Origin: an uncultured Eubacteriales bacterium
GTDB taxonomy: Bacteria > Bacillota > Clostridia > Oscillospirales > Acutalibacteraceae
NCBI GenBank assembly: GCA_948762645.1
Contig: CAQBRY010000003.1
Span: forward strand, 17,776 to 29,594
Length of the DNA: 11,819 nucleotides
Direction: 5' to 3'
A model generated the notes under the pieces. The model did no database searches, had not been told where the DNA came from, and worked only from the letters and a program-made list of their open reading frames with translations. Both the position numbers and the translations under genes were made by a program. Of the stretch, positions 5,533 through 11,819 are shown one piece after another. Positions within the stretch are counted from its first letter, which is position 1; each line of letters begins with the position of its first letter.

Positions 5533-7216
5533 ATGTTTTTTCTTCTTTTCTTTCCTTTTTATTTTGAATCTGTAAAGTTTCTTTAATCTCGTTTATAAAT
5601 GGACTCACAATTTTATACTTGTCATTATAAGAATCTACATAAGTTATATATAACTCGTTTTCTGCTCGTGTGATTGCAACATACATCAATCGGCGCTCAT
5701 CATTTATTTCTTCTTCATTATCTTTAGATTTATAATGTGGCAATAGTTCATCATTACACCCAATTATAAACACCACAGGAAACTCTAACCCTTTTGACTT
5801 ATGTATAGTCAACAGTTTAACAGTATCAGCGCCTTCTTCTTTATTCTTCATTACGTTATTAAATTCATTTAAATATAAAATTAAATCTTCAAGAGAATTA
5901 TAGTTCTTGCAAAAATTCTCAAAGCTATCTAAATTTTCAGTAACCTGAGAAATATTTCCATTGTCTACTAAAGTCCCATTAAAAATAAAATCATCAATAT
6001 TTAAACATTTGCGCAAATAAGATACTATATTTGACATGTTTATATTCTTATTTCTTTGAATATAATTAATCACTTCATAGATTTCATTTATCCCATTCTT
6101 AAATCTCCAATTTCTTCTGGTAATTGTAAACATTGATTCGTATAAAGAAACATTCTTTTTATTCGCGTTTTCTTTTGTTTCTTCTAAAAATTTTTTATCT
6201 AACCAACGATTGGACTTATTGTACAAATATTCAAATGAATTATCATCATCTGTGTTTAAAGCTAACTTCAAATATGAGATAACTAACTTTATTTCTGGTA
6301 AATCAACAAAGGTTTTTCCATCAATGATGTTATATACAATTCTTTTTTTATATAAAGCTAACTCTAATTTTTGAAGCTGTGCATTAGTTCTTGCCAATAT
6401 AGCTATCTCATCATAACTATAATTCTGTTCTCTTAATTCTAATATTTTCTCAGATATCCATTTTGCTTCTTTATATTCATTCTTAAAATGATATAATTCC
6501 GGTCTTTTAAAGCTAGTTTTAAAAGACACACTCTCTACATATAAATCATTCTTGGAATCAGGAATAAAAGATGCTAATTTATTTGCAGTATTTACAATAC
6601 CTGCAGTACATCTGTAATTCATATTAAGATTAATTACTTTTGTATTTTGATAGTTCTTGTGAAAATTTAACATATAAGAACTATCACCACCCCTAAATGA
6701 ATAAATTGCTTGTAATGGATCACCAACAATCATAGTATTTTGAGTATTCAATTTTTTTAACAGCAATGATTGCGACAATGATATATCTTGAAATTCATCA
6801 ACTAATATATATTGAAACTTATTTTTGTAATAATTATGTATATCCGGCATAGAATCTAATATATTATTAGCGATATTTAAAAAATCATCAAACTCAATAT
6901 ATGAATGTTCCTGTTTTGATTTTTCATATAGAGAAAAAATTTTACACATATTTTGCTTACTAAAAGGTAATTTGAGTTTAGATATATAAATCAAATCATC
7001 ATTTGGATTTTTCATATATAATTTCTGCAATGATATAAATGCAAATAATTGACTCAGTGGGACATCACTTTTTGACTTACACAATCCAAGAGATAAACAA
7101 ATATCTTGTAACAACTTCTCTTTTTCCCATGGAATTGTCCATACTTTATAATAATTCCCTCCATAAGTATAAATAATAATTTTCAGTGCGAGAGAATGAA
7201 AAGTTTCAACATTCAC
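5522..7216 (-). CDS. UvrD/Rep/PcrA-type SF1A helicase, main part (motifs II-VI)
   Basis: This is a DNA helicase of superfamily 1A that moves 3'-5' in known relatives. From GTG 7216 the motifs are: VETFHSLALKII (Ib region, 3-14), YILVDEFQDIS (motif II, 136-146; D140-E141 bind Mg-ATP), MIVGDPLQAIYSFRGGD (III, 162-178), NMNYRCT (IV, R202), TIHKSKGLEFPVVF (V, 470-483) and LMYVAITRAENELYIT (VI, 510-525). The Walker A loop is missing because it lies in the preceding ORF, one frame away. Joined at the junction, the product is about 639 residues, a little shorter than PcrA. GTG overlaps the previous stop (GTGA) and has no good ribosome site. The neighbouring primase suggests this is the element's replication helicase. 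The C-terminal tail is highly charged (NKKERKEEKTYDN). Confidence 0.85.
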   Translation of the reverse strand: MNVETFHSLALKIIIYTYGGNYYKVWTIPWEKEKLLQDICLSLGLCKSKSDVPLSQLFAFISLQKLYMKNPNDDLIYISKLKLPFSKQNMCKIFSLYEKSKQEHSYIEFDDFLNIANNILDSMPDIHNYYKNKFQYILVDEFQDISLSQSLLLKKLNTQNTMIVGDPLQAIYSFRGGDSSYMLNFHKNYQNTKVINLNMNYRCTAGIVNTANKLASFIPDSKNDLYVESVSFKTSFKRPELYHFKNEYKEAKWISEKILELREQNYSYDEIAILARTNAQLQKLELALYKKRIVYNIIDGKTFVDLPEIKLVISYLKLALNTDDDNSFEYLYNKSNRWLDKKFLEETKENANKKNVSLYESMFTITRRNWRFKNGINEIYEVINYIQRNKNINMSNIVSYLRKCLNIDDFIFNGTLVDNGNISQVTENLDSFENFCKNYNSLEDLILYLNEFNNVMKNKEEGADTVKLLTIHKSKGLEFPVVFIIGCNDELLPHYKSKDNEEEINDERRLMYVAITRAENELYITYVDSYNDKYKIVSPFINEIKETLQIQNKKERKEEKTYDN

Positions 7217-7440
7217 ATTATCAATCCCAAATCTTGTAATTTTAAAATAATATTATTTTTTGCTTTTTTACTAAATGTAACTGCCAGGATAGAAGACTGA
7301 TTACAATAGTAATTCTCTATTATATTCTTAATACGATAAGTTAAAGTTGACGTTTTCCCAGATCCTGCAGTTGCAATAACAGCAATATTGCCATCCATAG
7401 TATTTATTATTTCTTCTTGTTGTTTGTTAAATGTTATCAA
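7213..7440 (-). CDS. UvrD/Rep/PcrA-type SF1A helicase, N-terminal part (Walker A)
   Basis: Residues 1-72 are the natural start of the helicase: FNKQQEEII (Q-motif region), ATAGSGKT (Walker A, 23-30, K29 and T30) and SILAVTFSKKAKNNI (motif Ia). After LQDLG the frame runs into LIM and TGA, while the -1 frame gives IDNVNVETFHS, the expected continuation. The shift falls exactly on a minus-strand U_UUG_GGA heptamer (7225-7231). Explanations are a lost G in a G3/G4 run (mutation or sequencing), programmed -1 frameshifting, or coupled translation of two chains. Translation starts at TTG 7440, 7 nt after a perfect AAGGAGG (7454-7448); a promoter and a palindromic operator lie just upstream. Confidence 0.8.
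   Translation of the reverse strand: MITFNKQQEEIINTMDGNIAVIATAGSGKTSTLTYRIKNIIENYYCNQSSILAVTFSKKAKNNIILKLQDLGLIM
7225..7231 (-). other. U_UUG_GGA heptamer at the helicase frame junction
   Basis: On the minus strand TTTGGGA is read in the first frame as ..T TTG GGA. A tandem -1 slip would leave UUU and GGG paired with the same tRNAs, and the next codon (ATT) continues the helicase. This fits the X_XXY_YYZ form, though GGG is not a favoured A-site slip in known cases, and no obvious downstream stimulatory hairpin was found. Confidence 0.35.
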
Positions 7441-7462
7441 AAAAAATCCTCCTTCTTTTCTA

Positions 7463-7482
7463 TGATAACAAATTTGTTATCA
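7463..7482. promoter_or_regulatory. Perfect 20-bp palindrome, probable operator of the helicase operon
   Basis: TGATAACAAATTTGTTATCA is a perfect inverted repeat. It lies between the candidate -10 (7512-7507) and the helicase Shine-Dalgarno (7454-7448), so a bound dimeric repressor would block early transcription. It lacks a U-run and a loop, so it is not a terminator. A half-site, TGATAACA, recurs at 10834-10841 in the putative origin region. Confidence 0.55.
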
Positions 7483-7506
7483 ATCTTGTTTTCTATAAAT
7501 AATTGC

Positions 7507-7535
7507 ATTATCCATATAATGATATGAAAATACAA
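7507..7535 (-). promoter_or_regulatory. Candidate sigma-A-type promoter of the helicase operon
   Basis: On the minus strand TTGTAT (7535-7530) and GATAAT (7512-7507) are separated by 17 nt, the optimal spacing, with TG directly before the -10. The site lies about 70 nt before the helicase start and just upstream of the palindrome. In so AT-rich a sequence chance matches are common, so position and the operator carry much of the weight. Confidence 0.45.
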
Positions 7536-7553
7536 TTTTTTTAATGTTGCGCT

Positions 7554-7610
7554 AAATCCCGTTAAACCCTTGATTTTACTAGGTTTTTTAAAAAGTAGAC
7601 TGGGAAAAAT
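7554..7610. repeat. 57-bp direct repeat, copy 1
   Basis: This copy starts AAATCCCGTTAAACCC, contains CTTGATTTTACTAG and ends AAAAAGTAGACTGGGAAAAAT. Copy 2 lies exactly 80 bp downstream with only two mismatches. The centre, AAACC - 13 bp - GGTTT, is an imperfect inverted repeat like a recombinase or initiator site, and the same core recurs at 10492-10514 beyond the primase gene. Confidence 0.8.
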
Positions 7611-7633
7611 TACACCAGTATTATAAACTTTAA

Positions 7634-7690
7634 AAATCCCGTTAAACCCTTGATTTTACTAGATTTTTTAAAAAGTAGACTGGAAAAAAT
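7634..7690. repeat. 57-bp direct repeat, copy 2
   Basis: This copy is identical to copy 1 (7554-7610) except for A instead of G after ...TTTTACTAG and A instead of G in the ...ACTGG run. The first change weakens one arm of the AAACC/GGTTT inverted repeat. Together with copy 1 it separates the primase gene from the helicase promoter. Confidence 0.8.
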
Positions 7691-7716
7691 ACTAAATTGA
7701 ATTTAGAATGTATATA

Positions 7717-7736
7717 TTAGGGGCGTTAGCCCCTAA
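7717..7736. terminator. GC-rich hairpin after the primase gene
   Basis: TTAGGGGC - GTTA - GCCCCTAA forms a perfect 8-bp stem with a 4-nt loop, by far the most GC-rich element of this intergenic region. It lies 134 bp past the primase stop. Neither strand shows a clear U-run after the stem, so it is at best a weak intrinsic terminator; an RNA stability element is the alternative. Confidence 0.4.
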
Positions 7737-7869
7737 CCTAGATAATACCAATGTATATGTATGTGTTAATATACTAAATATACTATTAGATTCAGATCCA
7801 TTTTGATACTATCTAGTGTGTTAATGTATAGTAAGTATATATAACTTTAAGAATAGTAGTAGTAATATT

Positions 7870-9603
7870 CTATTCTATAGGTTCATAGTAAGTTATATCA
7901 TTATATTTGTTTGTATATATTTGAGAATATACATTATGCCAATTACCTTTATAGCTTCTATATTGAATAACATCAATACATTGTGAAGATTGTAGTCTAT
8001 TAACTGATTTAAGAATATTAGATTTTTCCATATAAAGTATTTTATCTAAATCTTCTACAGTACAAGACACTTTATTTTTTATATTGTTTATAATACAAAG
8101 AAATACTTTAAAATCATTTTGAGTTATTTGCTTTGAAATAAATGCTTTTACTACACTATAATAAATTTCAATATATTCAGTAGTATCATCTGATATTTTT
8201 AATCCAGGTTTGATTTTTATTTGCATGTTATCAAGTATTACTTTTTTGTTATTTGATTTTGGCTCAATTAATTCAATGCAATGATGTTCTACTAATTTTT
8301 TTAATGTAATTCTAAAAGTTTCTATGTCCATGCAAAGTTTCCACTTATCATTTTTTTTGTATTCTATTCTTTCTTTTAATTCTTTTACAGTAAACGGAAT
8401 TCTTGATTTTGGTATTATATATTTATATAAAACACTCATTATTAAAAATTCGTATCCGCTAAGATTTGTTTTTCCTTTATTATCTAATCGAGCAGTTGTT
8501 AATAGTTTTTGTGATATTTTTATGCTATCATTTTCTTTGATAAGAATATTTTCTTTTTTTACTGTTTTCATGCAATGAAATTTATCACATTGACGTTTAA
8601 CCATTTCACTTGTTCTTTGATCTTTTATTTTTTCCCAGCATCCATTTAGTTTATATACATCTTTTTTTTCTAAATAAAAATCAATATCTTTTTTTATAAT
8701 ATTGGTATTTTTTGGTGGTTTACATTTTGTATTCCAATTTAAACAAATTTCTTGAATTTTATCTTCTGTGTAATTGCTATACAATAGCATTGAGATAATT
8801 CTTCCTAGCCATATATTTCTTTCTCCCTGAACAGCACCTTCTTTTAATATTTTCTCAGTGCAAAAACAAGAAAAAGTTTTTAAATCAAATCCTTTATCAT
8901 TATAATTCCATTTTTCTAATGCTTTAGTAGATTCTAAGATTTTTTTTGCAGTATTCACTCTAAGTTTTATGTAATCTATATTACATGGGTGAAATTTTTT
9001 TATTGTATTTGGATGATTTTGATAATGATCTATTTCTTTTACTATAGGAAATTTTTTTTCTTTTTCCGGATTATTTTCTTCTGGATTGATTAGTGATTTA
9101 TAGTTATATGTACATGGTATTCTAACTACCTGTGTTATTTTACAGGCATTAACATCTGCGCCAACCAGTTTACATATTTCTTTATTTAATTCATAGATTT
9201 CTTTTAATTTACATGTGTGTGGAATGATTATATAATAATGATAACCATGACCAGAATCATAATAAGCATGTAAAAAAAGGTTTGGTAATTTATTTTTAAT
9301 CATTTTTGTGAAATCAAATACATTATTTAAATCAGGATAATCTTTTTTGTCAAAGTCAAGGAATAATACTCTTTGCTGTCGCATATTTGCTTTTTTTCTA
9401 TGAAGTTCATTGTTTTTATCTTTTTTTACTGTAGCAAGTGCATTATAAATATGGTAATTATACTTATAATTGTCTATACACTTTTCGTATTCTTCAAAAT
9501 TTTTTACATATTTATGAAATTTAATTTCATTTCCATTTTCATCTGTCTTAGACAAGAATAAACAGATATATTCATTTTCTTTTAAATTCTCAGGATAAAG
9601 CAT
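7870..9603 (-). CDS. Archaeo-eukaryotic primase (AEP) replication protein with PriCT-like domain
   Basis: This is a 577-residue plasmid/phage-type AEP primase that makes primers for DNA replication. Catalytic motif I is VLFLDFD (79-85, D83 and D85 bind metal). Motif II is DSGHGYHYY (116-124, H122), and motif III is TQVVRIPCTYNYK (157-169, R161, T165, N167, K169). A PriCT-like helical domain follows (GAVQGERNIWLGRIISMLLY, about 257-276). The last 200 residues look like winged-helix DNA-binding segments. No helicase domain is fused, so the separate UvrD-type helicase may fill that role. ATG 9603 has only a weak AAGAAG site. The frame stays open to a TGA at 9657-9655, and AAAGGAG (9664-9658) sits 6 nt before an in-frame ATT at 9651, which would add 16 residues (IINNNTQTEILRRYYN); AEP proteins often begin with such a helix. 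Confidence 0.85.
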   Translation of the reverse strand: MLYPENLKENEYICLFLSKTDENGNEIKFHKYVKNFEEYEKCIDNYKYNYHIYNALATVKKDKNNELHRKKANMRQQRVLFLDFDKKDYPDLNNVFDFTKMIKNKLPNLFLHAYYDSGHGYHYYIIIPHTCKLKEIYELNKEICKLVGADVNACKITQVVRIPCTYNYKSLINPEENNPEKEKKFPIVKEIDHYQNHPNTIKKFHPCNIDYIKLRVNTAKKILESTKALEKWNYNDKGFDLKTFSCFCTEKILKEGAVQGERNIWLGRIISMLLYSNYTEDKIQEICLNWNTKCKPPKNTNIIKKDIDFYLEKKDVYKLNGCWEKIKDQRTSEMVKRQCDKFHCMKTVKKENILIKENDSIKISQKLLTTARLDNKGKTNLSGYEFLIMSVLYKYIIPKSRIPFTVKELKERIEYKKNDKWKLCMDIETFRITLKKLVEHHCIELIEPKSNNKKVILDNMQIKIKPGLKISDDTTEYIEIYYSVVKAFISKQITQNDFKVFLCIINNIKNKVSCTVEDLDKILYMEKSNILKSVNRLQSSQCIDVIQYRSYKGNWHNVYSQIYTNKYNDITYYEPIE

Positions 9604-9645
9604 ATTATAGTATCTTCTTAAAATCTCTGTTTGTGTATTGTTATT

Positions 9646-9664
9646 AATAATAAATCACTCCTTT
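9646..9664 (-). promoter_or_regulatory. Shine-Dalgarno AAAGGAG with candidate AUU start of the primase
   Basis: AAAGGAG (9664-9658) is the only strong ribosome site before the primase. It is followed at 6 and 9 nt by in-frame ATT codons (9651, 9648), while the first ATG lies 54 nt downstream at 9603. An AUU start is known for infC, where IF3 controls it. The alternative is that the site is unused or the start codon has mutated. Confidence 0.4.
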
Positions 9665-9889
9665 TAGTTATTTTTGATTTTTTGTTAGTATTATTGGTGT
9701 ATTAATATATTCTTGTTATTTGTTATAGTAGATACGAAAATAGTGTTACTGTAGTATTCTTTAAAAATTTTATAAACATAAAAATTTTCTCAACATGACT
9801 ATTATGTAAATATTTTGTTATTTTTTAAAATCTTTTAGATATCTGGCTTTAGATGACCGGATATATTTAAATTTTCTTAGCGATTAATA
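9665..9889. other. Leader region of the primase gene
   Basis: No ORF is visible. An imperfect hairpin (ATATCTGG 9839-9846 / CCGGATAT 9857-9864, one G-T pair, 10-nt loop) is the only clear structure. The promoter of the primase should lie here on the minus strand, but no convincing -35/-10 pair stands out; TATAAC near 9727-9722 is a weak -10 candidate. Confidence 0.35.
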
Positions 9890-10684
9890 TCTAAAATGTT
9901 GTCATTTGTACATTCTGTTTTTGATGGATAATATTGGTAAGGAAAATAAGTATGTAGTTTTGTAATAGTTTTGAAGATGAAAAATCTACTGCAGTAGCTA
10001 TTTTGATATTTCTGATTTTGTTTTTGGTTTTATTTTGAAAAATCAATAGGAGGAAAGAGAGAAATTTTTATGGATCTTTGATTCTTAGTTTCTCAGTGAG
10101 TTTAGAAGTTCAAATTTTTATGAGAGGATTTTGAAAATATAAATAGATGAGAAGCATGAAGGATGATAGAATTTGAAATTGGAGATATATAGATTCTATA
10201 GATTTGATAGGAGTGAGAGTATTTTTAGTTTTTTTGATGTGCACTATATTGATTGGAAGATATTATATTTTTTTTATTATTGCTTCGTCGGATGAGATAG
10301 GAGAGTAGTAGAAAATAATGAAAAGTGTTGATTTTTAAAGGAATATTGGGATTTTTATGTTTGATTTTTCTGTGTTAATTTGAGATAGATATGTTATTTT
10401 TTGTATAAGTTCGAGAAAAGCTTGATTTTATCAGGGTTTTAGAGTATTTTGAATGAAAACTGTTTAAAAATGGGACGCTAAAAAATGCCGGAAACCCTTG
10501 ATTTTACTAGGTTTCCACGAACTGACTGACGAACCAATTTTGTGATTATAGGGATGATTTTAGGAAATTTTGATGATTTGATTGGTAAATATTGGAAAAT
10601 ATTCGGGAAATGTAAAATTTATGACTCATATGAAAAGTGAAGTGCTTTGCATATTTCAGGGGTGAAAAAGCGGTTTTTGAATGT
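9890..10684 (+). other. G-rich, C-poor non-coding island
   Basis: The plus strand here is rich in G and poor in C. Three 60-base lines counted by eye (10141, 10201, 10321) give 14/2, 16/2 and 12/1 G/C. Neither strand carries an ORF of note, although AGGAGG occurs at 10050-10055 before an ATG with only three codons. It could encode a structured or antisense RNA, be a decayed gene, or be a strand-biased replication region. Confidence 0.5.
10490..10516. repeat. Third copy of the AAACCCTTG...CTAGGTTT core, as a hairpin
   Basis: GGAAACC (10490-10496) and GGTTTCC (10510-10516) form a perfect 7-bp inverted repeat around CTTGATTTTACTA. This loop and the inner arms are identical to copy 1 of the 57-bp repeat at 7554-7610 and lie in the same orientation. 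Upstream, CGCTAAAAAATGCC resembles the CGCTAAATCCC before copy 1, so homology extends over about 40 bp. Confidence 0.7.
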
Positions 10685-10698
10685 AAACCTACCCCCCT
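10658..10698. other. Nested stem structure at the composition switch
   Basis: AGGGG (10658-10662) can pair with CCCCT (10694-10698), and inside it GGTTT (10672-10676) with AAACC (10685-10689). The right end includes a C6 run. The structure sits exactly where the plus strand changes from G-rich to C-rich and 2 nt before a 15-bp hairpin. Confidence 0.4.
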
Positions 10699-10700
10699 AT

Positions 10701-10737
10701 AAACATACTATAATAGTTATAGTATTATAGTATGTTT
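10701..10737. repeat. 15-bp perfect inverted repeat with 7-nt loop
   Basis: AAACATACTATAATA (10701-10715) and its exact reverse complement (10723-10737) flank GTTATAG. This is the longest perfect stem in the window. It has no U-run typical of a terminator and lies in the origin-like region, so a replication initiator site, single-strand origin or regulator site is more likely. Confidence 0.7.
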
Positions 10738-10890
10738 GCATTTTAACTGATTTACCGTGGTGCTGCTATGCCTTTAAAATGTTGTATTTTACAAGGGTTT
10801 TATTGATATGATATGACATATGATATGATATAATGATAACATTTTGACTGTTTAAAAGATAATGTTTTTTAATAAAAATAATAATTATGC

Positions 10891-10985
10891 ATTGACATAA
10901 TAATTTTTTATAATGTCAATATTGTGTTATTTTTATTAGCAAAACCATATTGATTTGATATAATTAAAAATTATAATGTCAATAT
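10891..10985. repeat. Iteron-like ATTGACAT / ATGTCAAT repeats
   Basis: ATTGACAT (10891-10898) and ATGTCAAT (10913-10920) are inverted arms. TTATAATGTCAATAT occurs twice in direct orientation (10908-10922 and 10971-10985), 63 bp apart, six helical turns. Three copies of one 8-bp word so close together suggest binding sites for an initiator or repressor. The word contains TTGACA, so paired -35 elements are another reading. Confidence 0.45.
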
Positions 10986-11039
10986 AATATCATTAAATAA
11001 ATATAAAATAGTCGTTCGCATTGAAGGGTAAAAATATAT

Positions 11040-11730
11040 AACCTGTGCTTATAATATCCATAACTATAAATTATAATAACCCATAAATTACCTACAATAA
11101 TCCATAATAACTTATAAGCATTTATAATAAAACCTAATAAATCTATAAGCAATATTTATAAATTTATCACTCTTTTTCTATTACAAATATTACTTTATTA
11201 TATACTATTAAATATACTAATAAATATATTGACTGCTTTATCAATAACTATATATTCTTTACTATATTATACTTGCCAAATTATATTTATATTATACTAA
11301 TAACTATATACATCATTCTATACACAATGTTATAATATACACCATATATAATATATACTATCTCATATTATTACTACAATACCTTTACAATACCCTTGAT
11401 ATTACTTATATATCTACTTATTACTTGTCATATACTATCAATATATTACTATTACATATCATATATTATTATATATCTATTAATATAGTATATTATATAC
11501 TTATTACTATATACCATACATCTACTAATATATATTAATACACCGATTACTATATAAACACTACACTAATAGATAAACACATGCTATATCAATATCATAT
11601 CTCAACTATACATATAACTATACTATATACATATTTATTAATATAACTATAAATACTTATTGATATAATAATCTGTGCTTATACCATAACAAACATATAT
11701 AGTATATGCCTATAGTAATGCCATGCATAC
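11040..11730. other. C-rich, G-poor, A/T-dominated tract next to the DnaA boxes
   Basis: There are almost no G residues on the plus strand (two 60-base lines counted by eye, 11401 and 11521, give 10/1 and 12/2 C/G). It is made of endless variations of ACTATATA and TATTA words, without ORFs. CTGTGCTTATA occurs at both ends (11043-11053 and 11673-11683), each followed by CCATAAC after 4 or 0 extra bases. It probably unwinds easily and may serve the origin. Confidence 0.5.
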
Positions 11731-11750
11731 TTATCCACAAGTTATCCACA
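11731..11750 (+). other. Two tandem consensus DnaA boxes
   Basis: TTATCCACA occurs at 11731-11739 and 11742-11750, both perfect matches to the DnaA box, same orientation, one helical turn (11 bp) apart. Beside an AT-only tandem repeat this is the classic make-up of a DnaA-dependent origin of replication. Confidence 0.75.
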
Positions 11751-11759
11751 ATAGCACTA

Positions 11760-11819
11760 TATACTATACTATACTATACTATACTATACTATACTATACT
11801 ATACTATACTATACTATAC
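11760..11819. repeat. TATAC pentanucleotide tandem repeat, 12 copies, reaching the window end
   Basis: Twelve uninterrupted copies of TATAC begin 10 bp after the second DnaA box and continue to the last base, so the true length is unknown. The position is that of a DNA unwinding element. As it is at the edge, a collapsed or expanded assembly repeat is also possible. Confidence 0.85.

Larger units (their letters stand above)
7441..7869. other. Intergenic region between primase and helicase
   Basis: No gene is visible in these 429 bases. They hold, from the helicase side, the Shine-Dalgarno, the 20-bp palindrome, a candidate promoter, two 57-bp direct repeats, a GC-rich hairpin and a stretch with two imperfect copies of a GTGTTAAT-based sequence (7763-7790 and 7817-7842). 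Confidence 0.6.

Noticed and set aside
7717..7736. Strong intrinsic terminator
   Set aside because: The stem is excellent, but no U-run follows on either strand, so only a weak terminator is claimed.
8324..8578. 84-codon plus-strand ORF and a 62-codon one at 9373-9561
   Set aside because: Both are antisense to the primase; their Phe/Ile-rich sequence is the mirror of Lys/Asn-rich coding DNA.
10050..10085. Gene start on the plus strand at AGGAGG ... ATG
   Set aside because: The reading frame closes after three codons (ATG GAT CTT TGA), and no longer frame follows.
11760..11819. CRISPR-like array or telomeric repeat
   Set aside because: The 5-bp unit has no spacers; beside DnaA boxes it is better read as an unwinding element.

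Overview
The window is a very AT-rich stretch with strong Shine-Dalgarno sites (AAGGAGG type), TTG, ATG and apparently AUU/AUA starts, and TAA, TAG and TGA all used as stops (code 11). Together with phage-type regulators this points to a plasmid, plasmid-like prophage or other mobile element of a low-GC Bacillota (Clostridia or Bacilli-like, probably a gut lineage). All recognisable genes lie on the minus strand, so transcription runs from right to left.

Layout, right to left. (1) 9604-11819 has no gene but looks like a replication region. It holds two perfect DnaA boxes beside a 12-copy TATAC tandem repeat at the right edge, a C-rich, G-poor tract, short iteron-like repeats, a 15-bp hairpin and a sharp strand-composition switch near 10690, followed by a G-rich, C-poor island. 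(2) 7870-9603 encodes an archaeo-eukaryotic-type primase. (3) 7441-7869 is an intergenic region with a 57-bp direct repeat, a GC-rich hairpin, a promoter and a 20-bp palindromic operator. (4) 5522-7440 encodes a UvrD/Rep-type helicase split by a one-base frame change at a U_UUG_GGA heptamer. (5) 3959-5532 is a graveyard of phage regulators: a Bro-N antirepressor, a Rha protein with a nuclease-like tail, and an unidentified tail, all broken by frame changes and in-frame stops. (6) 1-3871 is a compact, apparently intact operon: two small unknown proteins (plus a doubtful 28-codon ORF), a dCMP-deaminase-like enzyme, a small zinc-binding protein, and a large protein that runs off the left edge.

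The large protein is the most striking item. It carries, in order, the hallmarks of the two-barrel (double-psi beta-barrel) RNA polymerase superfamily in its single-chain eukaryotic-RdRP/YonO form. The aspartate triad is D-E-D-S-D instead of the usual D-x-D-G-D. Its likely start codon is AUA, and the primase may start at AUU.

Taken together, the element seems to bring its own origin, primase and helicase for DNA replication, its own single-chain RNA polymerase, and a nucleotide deaminase. The link between these parts is inference from position. The similarity calls rest on motifs read by eye, without database searches.
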